A stretch of DNA of 64,000 nucleotides from Rhipidocladum racemiflorum (GCA_036346355.1 CM070588.1:21189914-21253913); one strand, 5' to 3'; numbered from the stretch's first letter, positions 39,186 through 52,010 are shown. Translations and numbers: made by a program. Notes: a model not told the origin generated them from the sequence alone.

Positions 39186-41482
39186 TGTGACACTACGGTA
39201 TGGTTTGACATTATAAAATGTGAAATTAGAGAATAAAACCTTACGGCCTGAGGTTTACTCTCGTTTTTGGGCCTTACGAAGTGATGTGTCATCACGGAGT
39301 GTCGTAATCTTATAAAATGTGGATGTTGAGGTCAAAACATTATAAAATATGTAAATGGAGGTTAAAACTTTATGTTATGCCGTTTATAGCGTGTTTTTGG
39401 GTCGTTTTCGGGTGTTTTGGGCCTCTCCGGGGGACTTTGGGCCTTGGGGGTTGAGTTGGGCCTCCAGTGGAAGGGTTTGGGCCCATGGGGGGGTGGAATT
39501 TTAGGCAGCCAAATCTGGTCCCCACCCCTTGGTGCACCCCAAACTCCCTCTCCCAACCCTAGCCGCCACCCCCTAGCCCCCACATGCGCCTCCACCCTTC
39601 CCCTTCCTCTCCATCTTCCCCCATGGCGCCACCACCCCTCTCCTCCCCTCTCCACCTCCCTTGCTGCCCCTAGGGGAGATCCTCACCTCAGCACCTCGAA
39701 GATCCATCCATTTGAGCGCTCCGCGACGAGGAGATCCGGTGGATTTGGAGCGAGGAAAAGGATCGCGCGAACCGGGAGGAGATCTATTGGGTTTTCTTGC
39801 GTCGGGCGAAGGTATGGCCTTGGGACTCCTTGGGATTGGTCTAGATACTGTTCTAAGAGTTTTTATCAAGTTTTTAGATCAATTGGTTGTGCTGGAATTG
39901 AGTAGATTGGATTAGATCTAGATGTTGCCACGTTTCTGTTTTGGGACAGCATGAGCAGTCGACCTAGGGTTCCATTTTTCGCCAATTTAGATTCGGAATC
40001 TAGTCATACAGATGTTGAAGAAGTTGTAGATAATTTCATTATATTTCAGTGGATATAAAGAACGTTAAATTCTGATCAGCCGTTTGAAAGTTATGGCTGT
40101 TTTACCGAGCGTGTTAAAATCTGTGACGTGATTGGAACAGATCACGGTATTTTGTAGATTAAACAACTTTAAAGTCCAAATCAGTCTTTCCGTATACCTA
40201 GAAAAAGTTGGGAAATTTCCTAAGCTACACGAGTATGTACTTGTTTAATTGATTCGGAGTTTTAGAACTCAAGTTATGCCTTTTGGAAGGCTGCTGTCCC
40301 GACGGGACAGAACCGCTGTTTTTGGGTTTTGCGAGTAGTTGGCAATGTCGGGGTAGATGAGGGTTTGCGTACTGTTTTGTGGGCATGATTGTGAGTGTGT
40401 GGTCCCTATGTGCAGGTGGTGTGACCCCGGGAGGGCCTTCTACTTCTCGCCAATCCGTCGCCCATGGTTGAGGCAAGTGTATTGTAATGGATAGCGATTG
40501 TAGGTTGTTTGATTGATTGAGATTGAAGTTTGAATATATGATATGTTCACATGCCATGCTTTAATGTTTGCCATTGATATGATGAGTATGTTTATTATGT
40601 GATGATGCCATGTGTTAATGTACAAGTTAAATATGATGTTGGCATAAATGCATACATGGCATGTTACATGGCCCGGGCGGTGAGAAAGTCATAACTAGTC
40701 CGGGGAAGGTCGGTGAGAAAGTTATGACTAATCCGGAGAGCCATTGAGTAAGTTATACATCGTGATTCCATCCACGTGGTGTTTGGAAGCGAGGAGTAGG
40801 CACCCTCCATCTTCGGGATGGAAGGGGGGAGAGGGTGCACACCGACGGGTGTGTACTCAACCATACCGGTATGAGTTTCCATGGAGACATGAGCATTGCA
40901 TTGCATACATAGTGATGATGATATTGTTATGTGATCATGAATGAGATGATATACCTGATGTGAGACATTATTGCCATGTTATTGTTCTTGTTGTCTATTG
41001 CAATATGCTTGCTGAGTTTCGAACTCACGCTTGTGTTTACTTGTTGTTTTAGGTACCATGAGACCGGCATGCGGGGAAGGGAAATAGACACACTTCCACA
41101 CGTAGCTTCACTCCTTTGATTTCACAAGTCATTCAATTAGTGTTGAGAATAAATTGCGTGTGATGATCATTGCTTTAAAGTTTAGCTTTGCTAAATGAGA
41201 GTCTTTTCGTTCGTTTGACTCTTGGAGTCATCATATGTTTGGAACTGGACTTATATTGTTGCTAAGTCGTTAATCATTGTTGTTTTTAGTTGTCTCTTCT
41301 ATTCCATATATTGCTAAACTGTTGTTGTCCCTTCAAATCATGTTAAAACAAAGGAGATGCTGCCGAAATCTCAGTTTTTAGCATGTGCGCCTTTACTAGA
41401 ATTTATGTTTAATTGTGGTGTTTAGATGTTGTTTAGCTTATGTTTGGTAGCATTTAGGCATATTAAATGCAGGGGTGTTACA
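39186..41482 (+). repeat. Non-coding B element 3' LTR (2.3 kb)
   Basis: It runs from TGTGACACTACGG to GGGGTGTTACA and is followed by the duplicated CCGAG at 41483-41487. It contains the dyad CTGTCCCGACGGGACAG (40294-40310) and a complete copy of all segments split in the 5' LTR. The GC-rich frames at 39417-39915 are not supported as genes. Confidence 0.93.
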
Positions 41483-41654
41483 CCGAGGTCATTTTGGAGA
41501 TGGTAGGGCGCGAGCGTCGCGACACCCTAGGCGTGATGGCCCTCGTCTGCTTTGTACCACCCCTTTGGGTGGTTGAGGATGAGATCCTCGCGTCTCTGGG
41601 TCGTGCGCGCCGTGCTTGACCTCGGCGATCCCGACGCCGGCTGTCCCAGTGGTC

Positions 41655-41735
41655 GCCCCAGCAGCAGCACCAGCAGCAGACACCAACAACAGCACCTAGC
41701 AGCAGCACCAGCGGCAGCAGCCGCCGCCCCTCCCC
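41655..41735 (+). repeat. CAG-rich simple repeat
   Basis: CAGCAGCAGCACCAGCAGCAG and similar units run into a GCCGCCGCC and a T tract, just after the antisense ORF stop. It lies in the element D 3' region. The stretch to 42200 shows nothing else recognisable. Confidence 0.8.
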
Positions 41736-42221
41736 CTTTTTTTTAGCGCGAGAAAATGAAAAAAAAGTAAATTACTAATACCGTGAAATAAAGTATGAGA
41801 ACGGTGCCGTTTATATCTTTCTAAATTTGATCGTCTTTCTGTAGATTGTTTGTCCTAGTCGATAGCTCCAGCCCCTACAGCGAGGTGCTGGAGGGCCGAA
41901 TTTCTACCGATTAGGGACTAGTGGCTCCGACTTCTGTGTCCGAAAGTGTTCATGAACCACAGATCGTCGTTCTCGAGCGGTTAGTGCCCTCTCCTAGCTT
42001 CGTCTTTCCTTCTTTGTGCGCTAATACAAATGTCCGGATCTTGCCGCTTGTCGCGGCCTTACCCCGAACATGCGTTTTCGCCTGATTTGTATCGACACCA
42101 TTTGGATTAGACGCTACGCTAGTAGGGTGATAACCACTCGGGACTGACTTGGTCACAGCATAGTAAGACAGATCAAAGAACTAGATAGTCGGTAACTTTA
42201 TTTAATGCACGGGGACGGGAT

Positions 42222-45200
42222 ACATAACTTAAGCGTAGAAGCGACACAGCTGTTCGGCGTTCCAAGTATTCGCCAAAACCGCGCCATCTCCACATCTGAG
42301 TCGATAGGCACCCGGTCGAACCGCCTCCTCCACAATGTACGGGCCTTCCCAAATCGGAGAGAGCTTGTGCTCACTTTTCTGGTTCCTTCTGAGGACCAAA
42401 TCTCCTTTTGAGAAGGCTCGACTTCGGACATTGCGAGAACGGTAGCGCCGAAGTCCCTAGAAGTACTTAGCTGACTGGATGGCTGCAACATTTCGAGCCT
42501 CTTCGAGTTGATCAAGCTCTACCACTCGGTTTTCCTCGGATTCGGCTTCCTTGTAATTCCGAATCCTCAAGGATTCAAATTCTAGCTCGGTTGGCAAAAC
42601 CGCCTCTGCACCGTAAACTAGGAAGAAGGGAGTTTGCCCGGTTGCTCGGCTAGGAGTGGTTCTGACTCCCCAAAGTACAGAAGGTAATTCTTTCACCCAT
42701 TGGGCAGCATAAGGCTTGAGGCGATCGAAGATCCTGGCTTTGAGACCTTGAAGGAACAAGCCATTGGCTCGCTCAACCTGCCCATTGCTCCGCGGATGAC
42801 CCACCGAGGCGAAGCAAATCTTGATTCCGATGCTTTCGCACCACTCTTGAAATTCTTCGCCCCTGAATTGGGTTCCATTGTTTGTAATGATCCGGTTGGG
42901 AACTCCAAACCTGACCACAATATCTTGGAAGAATTCCTTTGCCTTGACCGCGGTGATCGTGGCGACTGGTTTGGCTTCGATCCACTTGGTGAACTTGTCG
43001 ATGGCTACGAAGAGGTAGGCGAAGCCGCCTTGTGCCTTCTTGAGGGGTCCGACTAGGTCGAGCCCCCAGACCGCGAAGGGCCAACAGATGGGGATGGTTT
43101 GCAGCTTCTGCGCCGAAAAATGTGTCTGCCTCGCATAGAACTGGCAGCCCTCACATGTTCGAACGATCTCTTTTGCATCCGTTACCGCTGTAGGCCAAAA
43201 GAAGCCCTGTCGGTAGGCTTTCCCAACTAAGGCGCTTGATGCGGCGTGGTGGCCGCACATCCCCGAATGGATTTCTTTGAGTAGGTCTTTTCCCATTTGT
43301 TCTGAAATGCACCGCCTGAGGATACCGGAGGTGCTCTTTCGAAAGAGCTCTTCCCCAATCACCGCATAGGATTTGGCTTGTCGGGAAATGCGCTCGGCCA
43401 GAGTGGGAGCCTCTGGAAGTTTGTCCTTCAGGAGATAATCTAGATATGGTGCCGTCCAGTCGGGATTAATGACCAGGACTCCAGTCTCAAGATCCTTACT
43501 TGGCTCTCGTCGTTTAGCAATTGTTGGCTCGTAAAGATCCTGAACGAAGATTCCACTCGGGACCTCTGCCCGAGTGGCTCCCATCTTAGCCAACTCGTCG
43601 GCTGCTTCGTTGTTGCGGCGCAGGACATGGACCAGCTCCAGACCGTCAAACTTGCCTTCCAATTCTCGGACCTGTTGACAATACGCCGTCATAGTCTGAT
43701 CGACGCACGACCAGTCCTTCTGTACTTGGCTCACCACCAACTGGGAGTCACCGCGGACCGCCAATCGTCGGATTCCGAGCGATATGGCGATGCGAAGCCC
43801 ATGGATGAGTGCCTCGTACTCTGCGGCGTTGTTCGAGGCCGAAAACTAGATCCGAAGTACGTACTTGAGTCGGTCACCTCTCGGCGAGATGAGGAGAATT
43901 CCCGCCCCGGCCCCGCCGAGCATGAGAGATCCGTCGAAGTGCATGGTCCAATACTTCGGCTCTTCCTCGATGCGCGGAACTTGGAATTCAGTCCACTCGG
44001 CCGTGAAGTCGGCCAAGGCCTGGGACTTGATGACGGTGCGCGGCTTGAATGAGATGTCGAAGGCTCCAAGCTCGGCCGCCCATTTTGAGATTCTCCCAGT
44101 AGCTTCCCAATTATAGAGGACCTCTCCCACAGGGAAAGAAGTCACTACTGAAATCGGGTGTCCTTGGAAATAATGCTTCAGCTTCCGTGACGAGATCAAA
44201 ATTGCGTACAGCAGCTTCTGAACTTGAGGATATCGCGCCTTAGATTCGCCCAGTACTTCGCTGACAAAGTAGACCGGGCGTTGTACATCGTAGCGGTGTC
44301 CTGACTCTTCCCGCTTCAGAACTATTGCGGCGCTGACTACATGAGTTGTTGCCGCTATGTAAAGTAGGAGAAGTTCACCTGGTGCCGGCGAGACTAGGAT
44401 TGGAGGGGTGGAGAGGAACACCTTGAGTTCTTCGAAGGCTTGCTGTGCCTTAGCTATCCACTCAAAACGGTCCTGCTTCTTGAGGAGCTTGAAGAAAGGC
44501 ATCCCCCGAATCCCCAACCGGGAAATGAACCTGCCAAGCGCCACCATGCAGCCAGTAAGCTTTTGAACATCTTTCTGGCTGGTAGGTGGTGCCATCCTCA
44601 TGATGGCCCCGATCTTCTCTGGATTTGGCTCGATCCCGCGATGAGAGACAATGAATCCGAGTAGTTTCCCAGAAGAAACTCCGAAAACACACTTCTCAGG
44701 GTTCAACCTCATCCAGAACGCCCTTAGACTTTCGAAGGTCTCGGCCAGATCAGAGGTGAGGCTGTCCTTCACTTGCGTTTTAACCACTACATCATCCACA
44801 TATGCCTCCACGTTGCGTCCGAGCTGATGGTGAAAACACCGCTGTATCGCGCGCTGATAAGTTGCGCCAGCGTTTTTCAGCCCAAACGGCATCGTGACAT
44901 AGCAATATGCTCCAAATGGAGTGATGAAAGAAGTCTTCTCGCAATCCTCCTCTCGAAGCCGGATTTGGTGATAGCCTGAGTAGGCGTCCAGAAAATTGAG
45001 GAGTTGACATCCAGCATTGGAGTCTACCACTTGATCGATGCGGGGTAAACCAAAGGGATCTTTTGGGCATGCCTTGTTGAGGTCGGTATAGTCAACACAC
45101 ATGCGCCAACTTTTATTCTTCTTTTGAACGAGTACAGGATTCGCCAAACAGTCGGGATGATACACTTATTTGATAAAACCTGCGGCTAACATCTTTGTGA

Positions 45201-45384
45201 TCTCCTCCCTGATGGCTTCTCGGCGGTCTTGAGCGAATCGTCGCAACCTTTGTTTGACCGGCCTGGCCGATTCATTTACGTTCAGCGCATGCTCGATCAC
45301 CTCCCTGGGGACTCCGGGCATGTCCGACAGCTTCCAAGCGAAGACGTCTTTGTTTGCCCGCAGAAAGGTGACAAGCGCGTCCTC
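42222..45384 (-). pseudogene. pol: Element D pol: RT, RNase H, second RNase H-like domain, integrase
   Basis: One continuous frame on the minus strand with no frameshift. RT (45165-44400) has [20 protein letters not shown] and the catalytic YVDD in [10 protein letters not shown]; RNase H follows (about 44400-44000); then the second, archaeal-type RNase H ([14 protein letters not shown] at about 43940, VHVLRRNNEAADELA at about 43600), the mark of the Tat lineage; then integrase (43400-42500) with zinc finger (HSGMCGHH, CEGC), first Asp (GLDLVGP) and Glu (GQVERANG), and a GPY-type end (IWEGPYIV) to 42222. Premature stops: TAA at 45166-45168, TAG at 43846-43848, TAG at 42457-42459. The second integrase Asp is Asn (codon at 42880-42882). 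So it is dead, but mostly through single C-to-T type changes. Confidence 0.9.
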
Positions 45385-47791
45385 CTATTTCTCTCCGAGC
45401 CCTGTCCCGATCAAGGCCGTTCGAGCCGAATCGGACGGGTCGAGGATAATTCTCTTGGTACCTTCTTCGGGACCAATTCTGGGGTTCGGCGCTTTGCCGG
45501 TAGGGACGCTACCTTCCGGCTTATCGGAATCCGCCTTTTGCCGAATCCTCTCCCGACCCACTCGCACCTCCAGCGACTCGGCCATCTCGCAGCTCTCCCT
45601 GTCGTAAGAAAAAGACTGCCTGATATCACCGCGTAAAGCGATAATACCACTCGGCCCTGGCATTTTCAGTGTTAGGTACGCATAGTGGGGCACTGCCATG
45701 AACTTGGCTAGCGCTGCTCTCCACAAGATGGCATGATACGCTGTCACGAAATCAGCCACCTCAAAGCTAAGGTTCTCTGTCCGGTAGTTATCTCTTGTGC
45801 CGAAAATGACCGGTAGAGTGATTTGTCCGAGTGGTGTTGCCGACGTTCCGGGTATCACGCCGTGAAAAGGCGACGACCCGCGTTTAAGCTCCGACCGTGG
45901 AATTCCTATGTCATCGAGAGTTTTCACAAAGAGGACATTGAGCCCACTTCCACCATCAATCAGTACCCTCTTGAGCTTGATGCCGCGGACAACCGGTGCC
46001 AAGACAAGCGGATATCTATCGGGGAATGGGACTCGATCCGGGTGATCCGAGCGGTCGTAAGTTATCGTGACCTCGGACCACCGTACATACTGGGGGGTCT
46101 CCGGCTCTATTGCGTTGATGTCCCGGGCGGTAAGCTTTTGCTTCCACTTGGATTCGTACGCGGCCGAACCCCCGAATATGTAATTGAGCTCGAAATCGAC
46201 TTCCTGATAGTCTTCCTCAGCTTCGGGAGGAGGATGCTTCGCGGCGGGTCCACTCGGACCTTGTCCGGCCTGCTTCTTGCTCTCCTGGGCGAATCTCTTC
46301 AAAGTGAAGCAGTCCTTGGCGGCATGTCTTCCCTTCGGATGGAAGGGGCAAAGCGAGTTCATCACCTTGTCATACCCATCCTCTTTGAGCGCACGAGGAC
46401 GGGCATGTTTAGCGACTGCCACTAGCTCTTCACCTTTGCGCTTCTTCTCCTTCCGTCTAGAGGGCTCGGCCTGATCCTTCCTCTCGTCGTGCAGTTCCGC
46501 CAAGGCCTCGGAGGCGGAAGCGTAGCGGTCCGCTAGAGCGAACAGCTCACGAACTGACGTTGGCATCTTCCGGGACATCTTCTTGATGAGATCAGGGTCG
46601 CTGACCCCCTTCTGGAAGGCAGCTATCACGACCGCATCCGTGACATCCCGAACAGTGCTTTTCCTGTGCATGAAGCACTTGACGAACTCCCGCAGGGACT
46701 CATTCCTCTTTTGGTGCAGCTGATACAGGTCCTAGGGGGTGCCAGGGCGTCATAAGTTCCTTGGAAATTTTAAATAAACTGCTCACACAGGTCTCCCCAG
46801 GAATCTATAGAGTTCGCTGGGAGTCCGGTGAGCCAGGCTTGGCCCAGGGGCGAGAGAGTAACCGGCAAGTAATTTGCCATTACTTTCTGATCCCCCCGGT
46901 AGCCCTGACCGCTAGAGCGTACACCTGTAACCAAGCCTCTGGGTCGCTCTCACCATCAAACCTAGTGATGCCCTTGGGGTTAAATCCCTCAGGCCAGACC
47001 ACTCGGCGCAGGTGAGAGGTAAACGCACAAACCCCTTCAATGACCCCGCGACAACCCCCGGGCGGTGATCGACGTAGAGGGGATCGGGCTTGGCGTGCTT
47101 CGCGATCTCCTGGGAGGATGCCGTAACGTTCATACTTGTCGGCATGACGGCGCTACTCCTCCCTCTCTCAGTCGCAGCGCCTGGCTTCGAGGTCGAAACG
47201 AAGGTCGCGACTGAGGCTGTGGCGCAAGTCATCCCCGCGGGGAGGAATGTAACGTCCTCGATGGGGGGCTTCACAACCCAGCTGACTGCTGGTCGTCTGG
47301 GTCCTGGCCGGAGTGCAGGATTGTGCCTTTGCCGGCTGGTCGGTCTGAGCCTGTTGGATCGCTGCCTCAGTCACCATGGCCTTTACTTGGGCCACAATCG
47401 GGGCGGCTGGATTGCCAGCCTCCAGCATGGGGCTCAAGGTATCCAAGAGTGTCTTGGAGGCGACGATATTCTGCTGTGGAGTATGGAAGACCGCTTGGTC
47501 CCCCATCTTGGCTTGTAGGATGTCTTCATTAACGCCGCGGGTGCGGTCTCGTAGGGCATGCGCCCGCGGGTCCAGCCCTGTCTTCCGGCCGCCATCCAAA
47601 TCAGCGGGCCCCGAGATGTCGAGGCGTTGTTGCGGATCCGCTCGCAAGCCTTCAATCACGTAGACTCTGCGGAAATTCCAGCAACTCTCCAGGCTTTCTT
47701 CTGACTCGGCCGGTGAGCTGGGTGAGCCCGAAGGATATAGCTCCATACGCTCGGAGGTGCCAAGTGGTTTGGTGACGAGAACCCCCACCAT
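45385..47791 (-). pseudogene. gag: Element D gag and protease
   Basis: The part 46671-45385 is open: capsid end (RDVTDAVVIAAFQKGVSDPD), basic linker, a knuckle-like CPFHPKGRHAAKDC, then the retroviral-type protease with VLIDGGSGLNVLF (DGGS in place of the common D-S/T-G). A TAG at 45385-45387 ends it in frame with RT. Upstream an in-frame TAG lies at 46732-46734. From 46740 to 47791 the N-terminal Gag continues but changes frame at least twice, near 46753 and near the C run at 46893. Blocks such as VVWPEGFNPKG and EAWLQVYALAVRATGG (about 46990-46900) are typical of Tat Gag. The start near 47791 is approximate. Confidence 0.8.
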
Positions 47792-48082
47792 TCTCGACTC
47801 GGCACCCGCTGATCCGGCTCACTGGTGGGACAGGGTCTTCAGCCCCCTACTCAGTGTTTTGAGCACGAGACAGGGGGACCTCCCGATCCACGTGGAAGTC
47901 ACGACGATGGCTCGCGGGAGACCTCGCCGTGCTGGAACGCGGCCTCCCCAGAGAGGGAAAGATTCCCAAGGTTGTTGGTGATGAAGATCAGGCTTCCGAA
48001 GCGAAAAACCTGACCCGGGGAGAAAAGTGTGGAGACTCCGCTGGTTGGAGCCATCAAGCTCAACGGGGATCTTGACACGAGG

Positions 48083-48100
48083 CCCCTACCTGGCGCGCCA
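48083..48100 (-). other. Primer binding site, Arg-tRNA type (element D)
   Basis: The complement reads TGGCGCGCCAGGTAGGGG, the primer site seen in Tat elements such as RIRE2 and Cinful, which is assigned to tRNA-Arg. It lies two bases from the LTR end at 48103. Confidence 0.85.
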
Positions 48101-48102
48101 AT

Positions 48103-48687
48103 TGTCGATGATTGGTTCCGCCGGCAATGAGATTTGTGATTCTAGGGGATTCGTGCGAGATCAGAGCAAGATGGTAACAAAGGATGCGAGGGCGATCTTT
48201 TTAGACAGGTTCGGGCTCTCGCGGAGGAGATAATACCCTAATCCTGTGTTCTTGGATATCTGGATGTGGTCTCCTTTTTTTCTTCTGTTTTTCTCCTCCC
48301 CCTTATATACTGGGGGAAGGGTACGTTACAAATGGGCGCCACCTGGCCCTGGACAAGGTGGATTCATGAGTATGTGGTTTGTCTCTCTCTGCCGAGCCCC
48401 ACTACGTCCAGGGGATTTGGTCGTTCCTTTCCCGACCCAACCTGCCGATCTGCTGTGTTCGTACCTCTGAGGCTCTGCCGGCGCCAGGTCGCAGGCTTTA
48501 TTTTCGACGGGGTTGTCCTGACGCGGCGCGAAGCTTCGTCGAGGGGACAACCAGCTGCCTTGGGGAGGAAGTCGGGCCATGGCTATGGGCTCTTCGTAAT
48601 GCTTCTAGGCCTTGGGCCTACTACACCGTTCTCGAACCAGTCGGATATAGGCTCCTCTTGCGGGACCCCCGCCTCGGGCATCCCACA
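48103..48687 (-). repeat. Element D 5' LTR (about 585 bp)
   Basis: The inner end TGTCGATG at 48103 is fixed by the primer site. The outer end is placed at CCCACA (48687), so on the minus strand the LTR would read TGTGGGATG...CGACA. No second LTR is in the window to confirm length. Long plus-strand frames across it are not genes. Confidence 0.7.
48302..48309 (-). promoter_or_regulatory. TATA box of element D LTR
   Basis: The complement is TATATAAG in a G-rich setting (CCCCCAGTATATAAGGGGG), facing element D gag, about 200 bases before the inner LTR end. This is a good core promoter for the element. Confidence 0.65.
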
Positions 48688-48890
48688 GGACTCAAACTCT
48701 TCCCCACTAAGGCCCACAACCCTTTCCCCTAGGCCCAAACTCCCCTGGAAAGGCCCAAATCCCCGGAAACGGCCCAAAAACGAAAATAAACCTCATACCG
48801 TCTGATTTTTAACCTTAATTCCACATTCCATAATGTTTTTTGATCTCAACATTCACATTATAGAAGGTTACGACACTCCGTGTTGTCACA
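48688..48890 (-). repeat. Inverted first part of a family B LTR
   Basis: The complement starts TGTGACAACACGGAGTGTCG and runs through the GGGCC-rich part of the B LTR start (compare 39186-39470). It is in the opposite direction to the LTR body that follows at 48891, so the LTR start has been inverted, or two B fragments are joined head to head. Confidence 0.75.
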
Positions 48891-50812
48891 CTCCCTTCCC
48901 CTTTCCCCCCATGGTGCCCCCACCCCCTTGTGCCTCCCTCTCCTCCCTAGCCGGCCCTAGCAAGGATCCTTCCCTCCCATGGCTGCCACACCTCCCGCTC
49001 TGTTGATCCCTCCATTGGGGAGCCTCGAGAACAAGAATATCCGGTGATTTCGGCGTTTCTGGCGAGCGGAGGGGAGATTGGATCGCGAGGAGGAGGCGTT
49101 CGTCGATCGGGTGGCTCGCCAAGAAGAGGTATGCTATGGGGAATTTATTTGTGGAGTTTAGATGCTAGTTAGATGGGGAAGATTATGGTTAAATTTGATG
49201 TTTAGGTTCTGTGATTTGGAGGATTTAGGAGATTTGCAATGTTGACCAACATTCTGTTCTCGGATAGATTGGGTCGTCGGCCTTCGGTCGAGATTTTCGC
49301 AGTTTTAGATTTGGAATTTGGTCAGCCGCCTATTGAAGAAGTTGTAGATAATTTCTATACCTTTAATTGGACACCAAGAACGTCCAATTCTGCCAAGCTG
49401 TTTGAAAGTTATGGTCATTTTACCGAATGGGTTGAAATCTGTGACATAATTGGGACAGAATGTAATGTTTTGTAGATTAAACAATTTTAGATGCCGAATA
49501 AGCTTTTCCCAATACTTAGAAAAAGTTAGGAAATTTCCTAAGCTTCGCGATGATGTACTCGTTTAATCGATTCAGAGTCCTAGAACTAAAGTTATGCTGG
49601 ATTGAAACCTGATGTCCCGACGGGACAGATTCTCTCTTTTTCGGTTTGGGAGTAGTTTGTGAAGTGGGGGTAGACGAGCTTTTGTGTACTGTTTTGGGGG
49701 CACGTTTTGAGTGTATGGTATGATTGTGCAGATGGTGTGACCCAGGGAGTGCTCTTAACCTCTCGCCAATCCGTCGCCCGAGGTTAAGGCAAGTGTATTG
49801 GAATGGGTATCATTTTGAATGTTGCTAGACTTGATTAGATGCAAATTGCTTTATGATATGATGCTAAGATTGATGTTTGCCTATGACATGATGAACATGA
49901 TTTCATATTGATCATGATTGCGTTGTATTAAATGTTTATGCCAATCTTTACATGTTTATGTCATATGTGCATTCATAATGGAAGAGGCGTCCCGTGCTGA
50001 TGCGGGCCTCTGTGTTCACACGTAGTGAACACGAAAGACCTACCTCGTAGTCCCATCCACGGGTGTGCATGGGAGCGAGTCAGTAAGAGTAGGCACCCTC
50101 CATCTACGGGATGGAAGGGGAAGGGGGTGCACGCCGACGGGTGTGCACTCGGCAATACCGGTATGTGCTTCGAGGAGATATGAGCATTTGCATTGCATAC
50201 ATGATGATGATGAAATGAGTACAATGATGTTGAGACATGAGAATGATGTTGTATATGAAATTATGACTTGTTCATGATGCTGAGCATGGTATGTACTGAT
50301 GATAACATTGAATTGTTCTTTATGGTCCATTGCAATATACTTGCTGAGTGATGAATTCACGCTTGTGTTTTATGTTGTTTTAGGTACCATGACACCGGCA
50401 TGTGGGAAGGGGCATTAGCTACACATCTTCACGTAGCTCCACACTTGTAGGCAGATTTATCAACTTGAGTCATGATCATAATAAGTGCCATGAAACTTTG
50501 TGTATTGATTAAGTTGTGTGCTTGTGTTCCTTATTTGCTTCGCTATAGTTTATGGAGTGGTTGGATTTGGTATTATTGATTTATGTTGATGCTATATCCA
50601 TTTATATTACTGCTTTAGATGTCTTATGTTATGATATGACTTGCCTTGTTATTGCTATTGCTTCAATTCATGTTAAAACAAAGGAGATGCTGCCGAAATT
50701 TTCGGTTTTAGCATTTGTGCCTTTGTTGTAATTTATCTTAAATTGTGGTATTTAGATGTTGATTGCTCTTTGTTTGGTGACATTCATGCGTAATATATGC
50801 CGGGGTGTTAAA
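48891..50812 (+). repeat. Third family B LTR, start missing
   Basis: Colinear with about 39597-41482, with many substitutions, so an older copy. It contains TGTCCCGACGGGACA (49613-49627) and ATACCGGTAT (50155-50165). Its end is GGTGTTAAA where others have GGTGTTACA, so the terminal CA is lost. Confidence 0.85.
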
Positions 50813-51621
50813 GTTGGTATCATAGCGGGCTTCAGGTCCGTGGTTTATGAATTTAGTGAAATACCATAGGGTTAACTAAAAACAAATTTGATGTGAAATA
50901 ACTTAGAAACATGGCTTAGGTTATACCTAAAATTTTGTCATAGGATAGCAACATTAAAACTTGTGTAAGTGGAATAACTAATTGAAAATTTGACACATAT
51001 GGATGCACAGTAGGAAAGGGTATGGGTATCATTGCTTTACGCTTAAATGTTGTATTTAAGCCTTGATGTTGAATGCTACATTTGATAATGTATGTTGCTA
51101 TGTTTATGAAAGAATTGAATTGAATTGTTCGTGTTATTGTGTCAAAGTGGGGTTGTGGTACCGAAGGGTTTCGGTCACCTCTTTTTATTCATAGTAAGGG
51201 TGAGATTTGACGGTGTGGCCGGTTAGCGCCATCACCAAAGAACTATTAACTCCTGTGGGAGAAGAGTGCTTACCCTTTCTGTCGTAGATCGGGTAGTTGA
51301 CTGGAGTTAAATAGAAGAGTTTGGTGGTTGATTCCTTTGTATGTTCTTTACCGTTCTGACGGTCGATTTTGGTTGTTTTTCTTGGTTTTAGTTGATTGTA
51401 ATCAAAAGAAAAGTGTTTGGTATTGGATTTTCGCGGTTTGATCCTTCGTCGGTTGGTGGTTTTGTCTTCCTTGGTTGAAGATGAAGAAGAGGAGTTTAGT
51501 GTTGCGCCTTTTTGGTCGCCTTTTGGCTTTGATGCCGGTTTTGTTGGTTGCTTTGCAAAGAAAAATATAGTTTGGTTCTTGTGTGTGTCTCACTCTGAGT
51601 TAAAAAGATATTATTGAAGTT
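50813..51621 (+). mobile_element. Start of internal region of third B copy, truncated
   Basis: It matches the non-coding B element from the leader (35005) to about 35860, including GACGGTGTGGCCGGTTAG and the CTTTCTGTCGTAGATCGGG block, but has non-mitochondrial sequence where the atpA fragment sits. It stops near 51621, after which the sequence is unrelated. No coding domain. Confidence 0.8.
50815..50826 (+). other. Primer binding site of third B copy (decayed)
   Basis: TGGTATCATAGC, one base off the Met-type site, two bases after the LTR end. Confidence 0.75.
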
Positions 51622-52010
51622 GTCTCTCGTCGATCCTCACCCAGCCCCCACCTCGCGTCTCTCGTCTCTCGTCGATCCTCACACAGCGCTCGATCCCACA
51701 CCGGGCGACGCCCTAGCCCCCACACCGCCCCCATCCCGAGCCCCGCGACGCCCTCACTCCCCACACCGCCGCCGCCATCCCTGGATCCCCGCGACGCCCC
51801 AGCCCCCACGCCGCCTTCCTCCCTGCAGAAACAAGCGGCAAGACTTCTCCTCCTCGCAGAGCCGGGCGGCGCGCTCGACGGCGAGCCCTGGCCGACGCTT
51901 ACCCCAGCAGCGTCTCCCTCCTTGGCCGGCGCCCGACGGCGAGTCCTCGGCCGGTTCTTCCCTCCCCAGCCTAGCATCCGGTTTCTCCACTCGTGGATCT
52001 TCTTGGTGAG
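51622..52010 (+). other. GC-rich leader-like segment ending in a splice-donor-like site
   Basis: Composition jumps to C-rich with repeats of CTCTCGTCGATCCTCAC and of CGACGCCCTAGCCCCCAC. It ends CTTCTTGGTGAGTGG, a good 5' splice site, followed by AT-rich sequence like an intron. It looks like the first exon of a plant gene or of a transposon gene, but the open frames are low-complexity and no downstream exon is recognised. Confidence 0.4.

Noticed and set aside
45823..46425. 200-codon plus-strand frame
   Set aside because: Exact opposite-strand shadow of the open gag-protease frame of element D.
48266..48805. 179-codon plus-strand frame across the element D LTR
   Set aside because: Crosses the LTR border into an unrelated B fragment; no domain.
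51614..52009. 131-codon Pro/Arg-rich frame
   Set aside because: Composition-driven; the region looks like a leader exon instead. No homologous domain seen.
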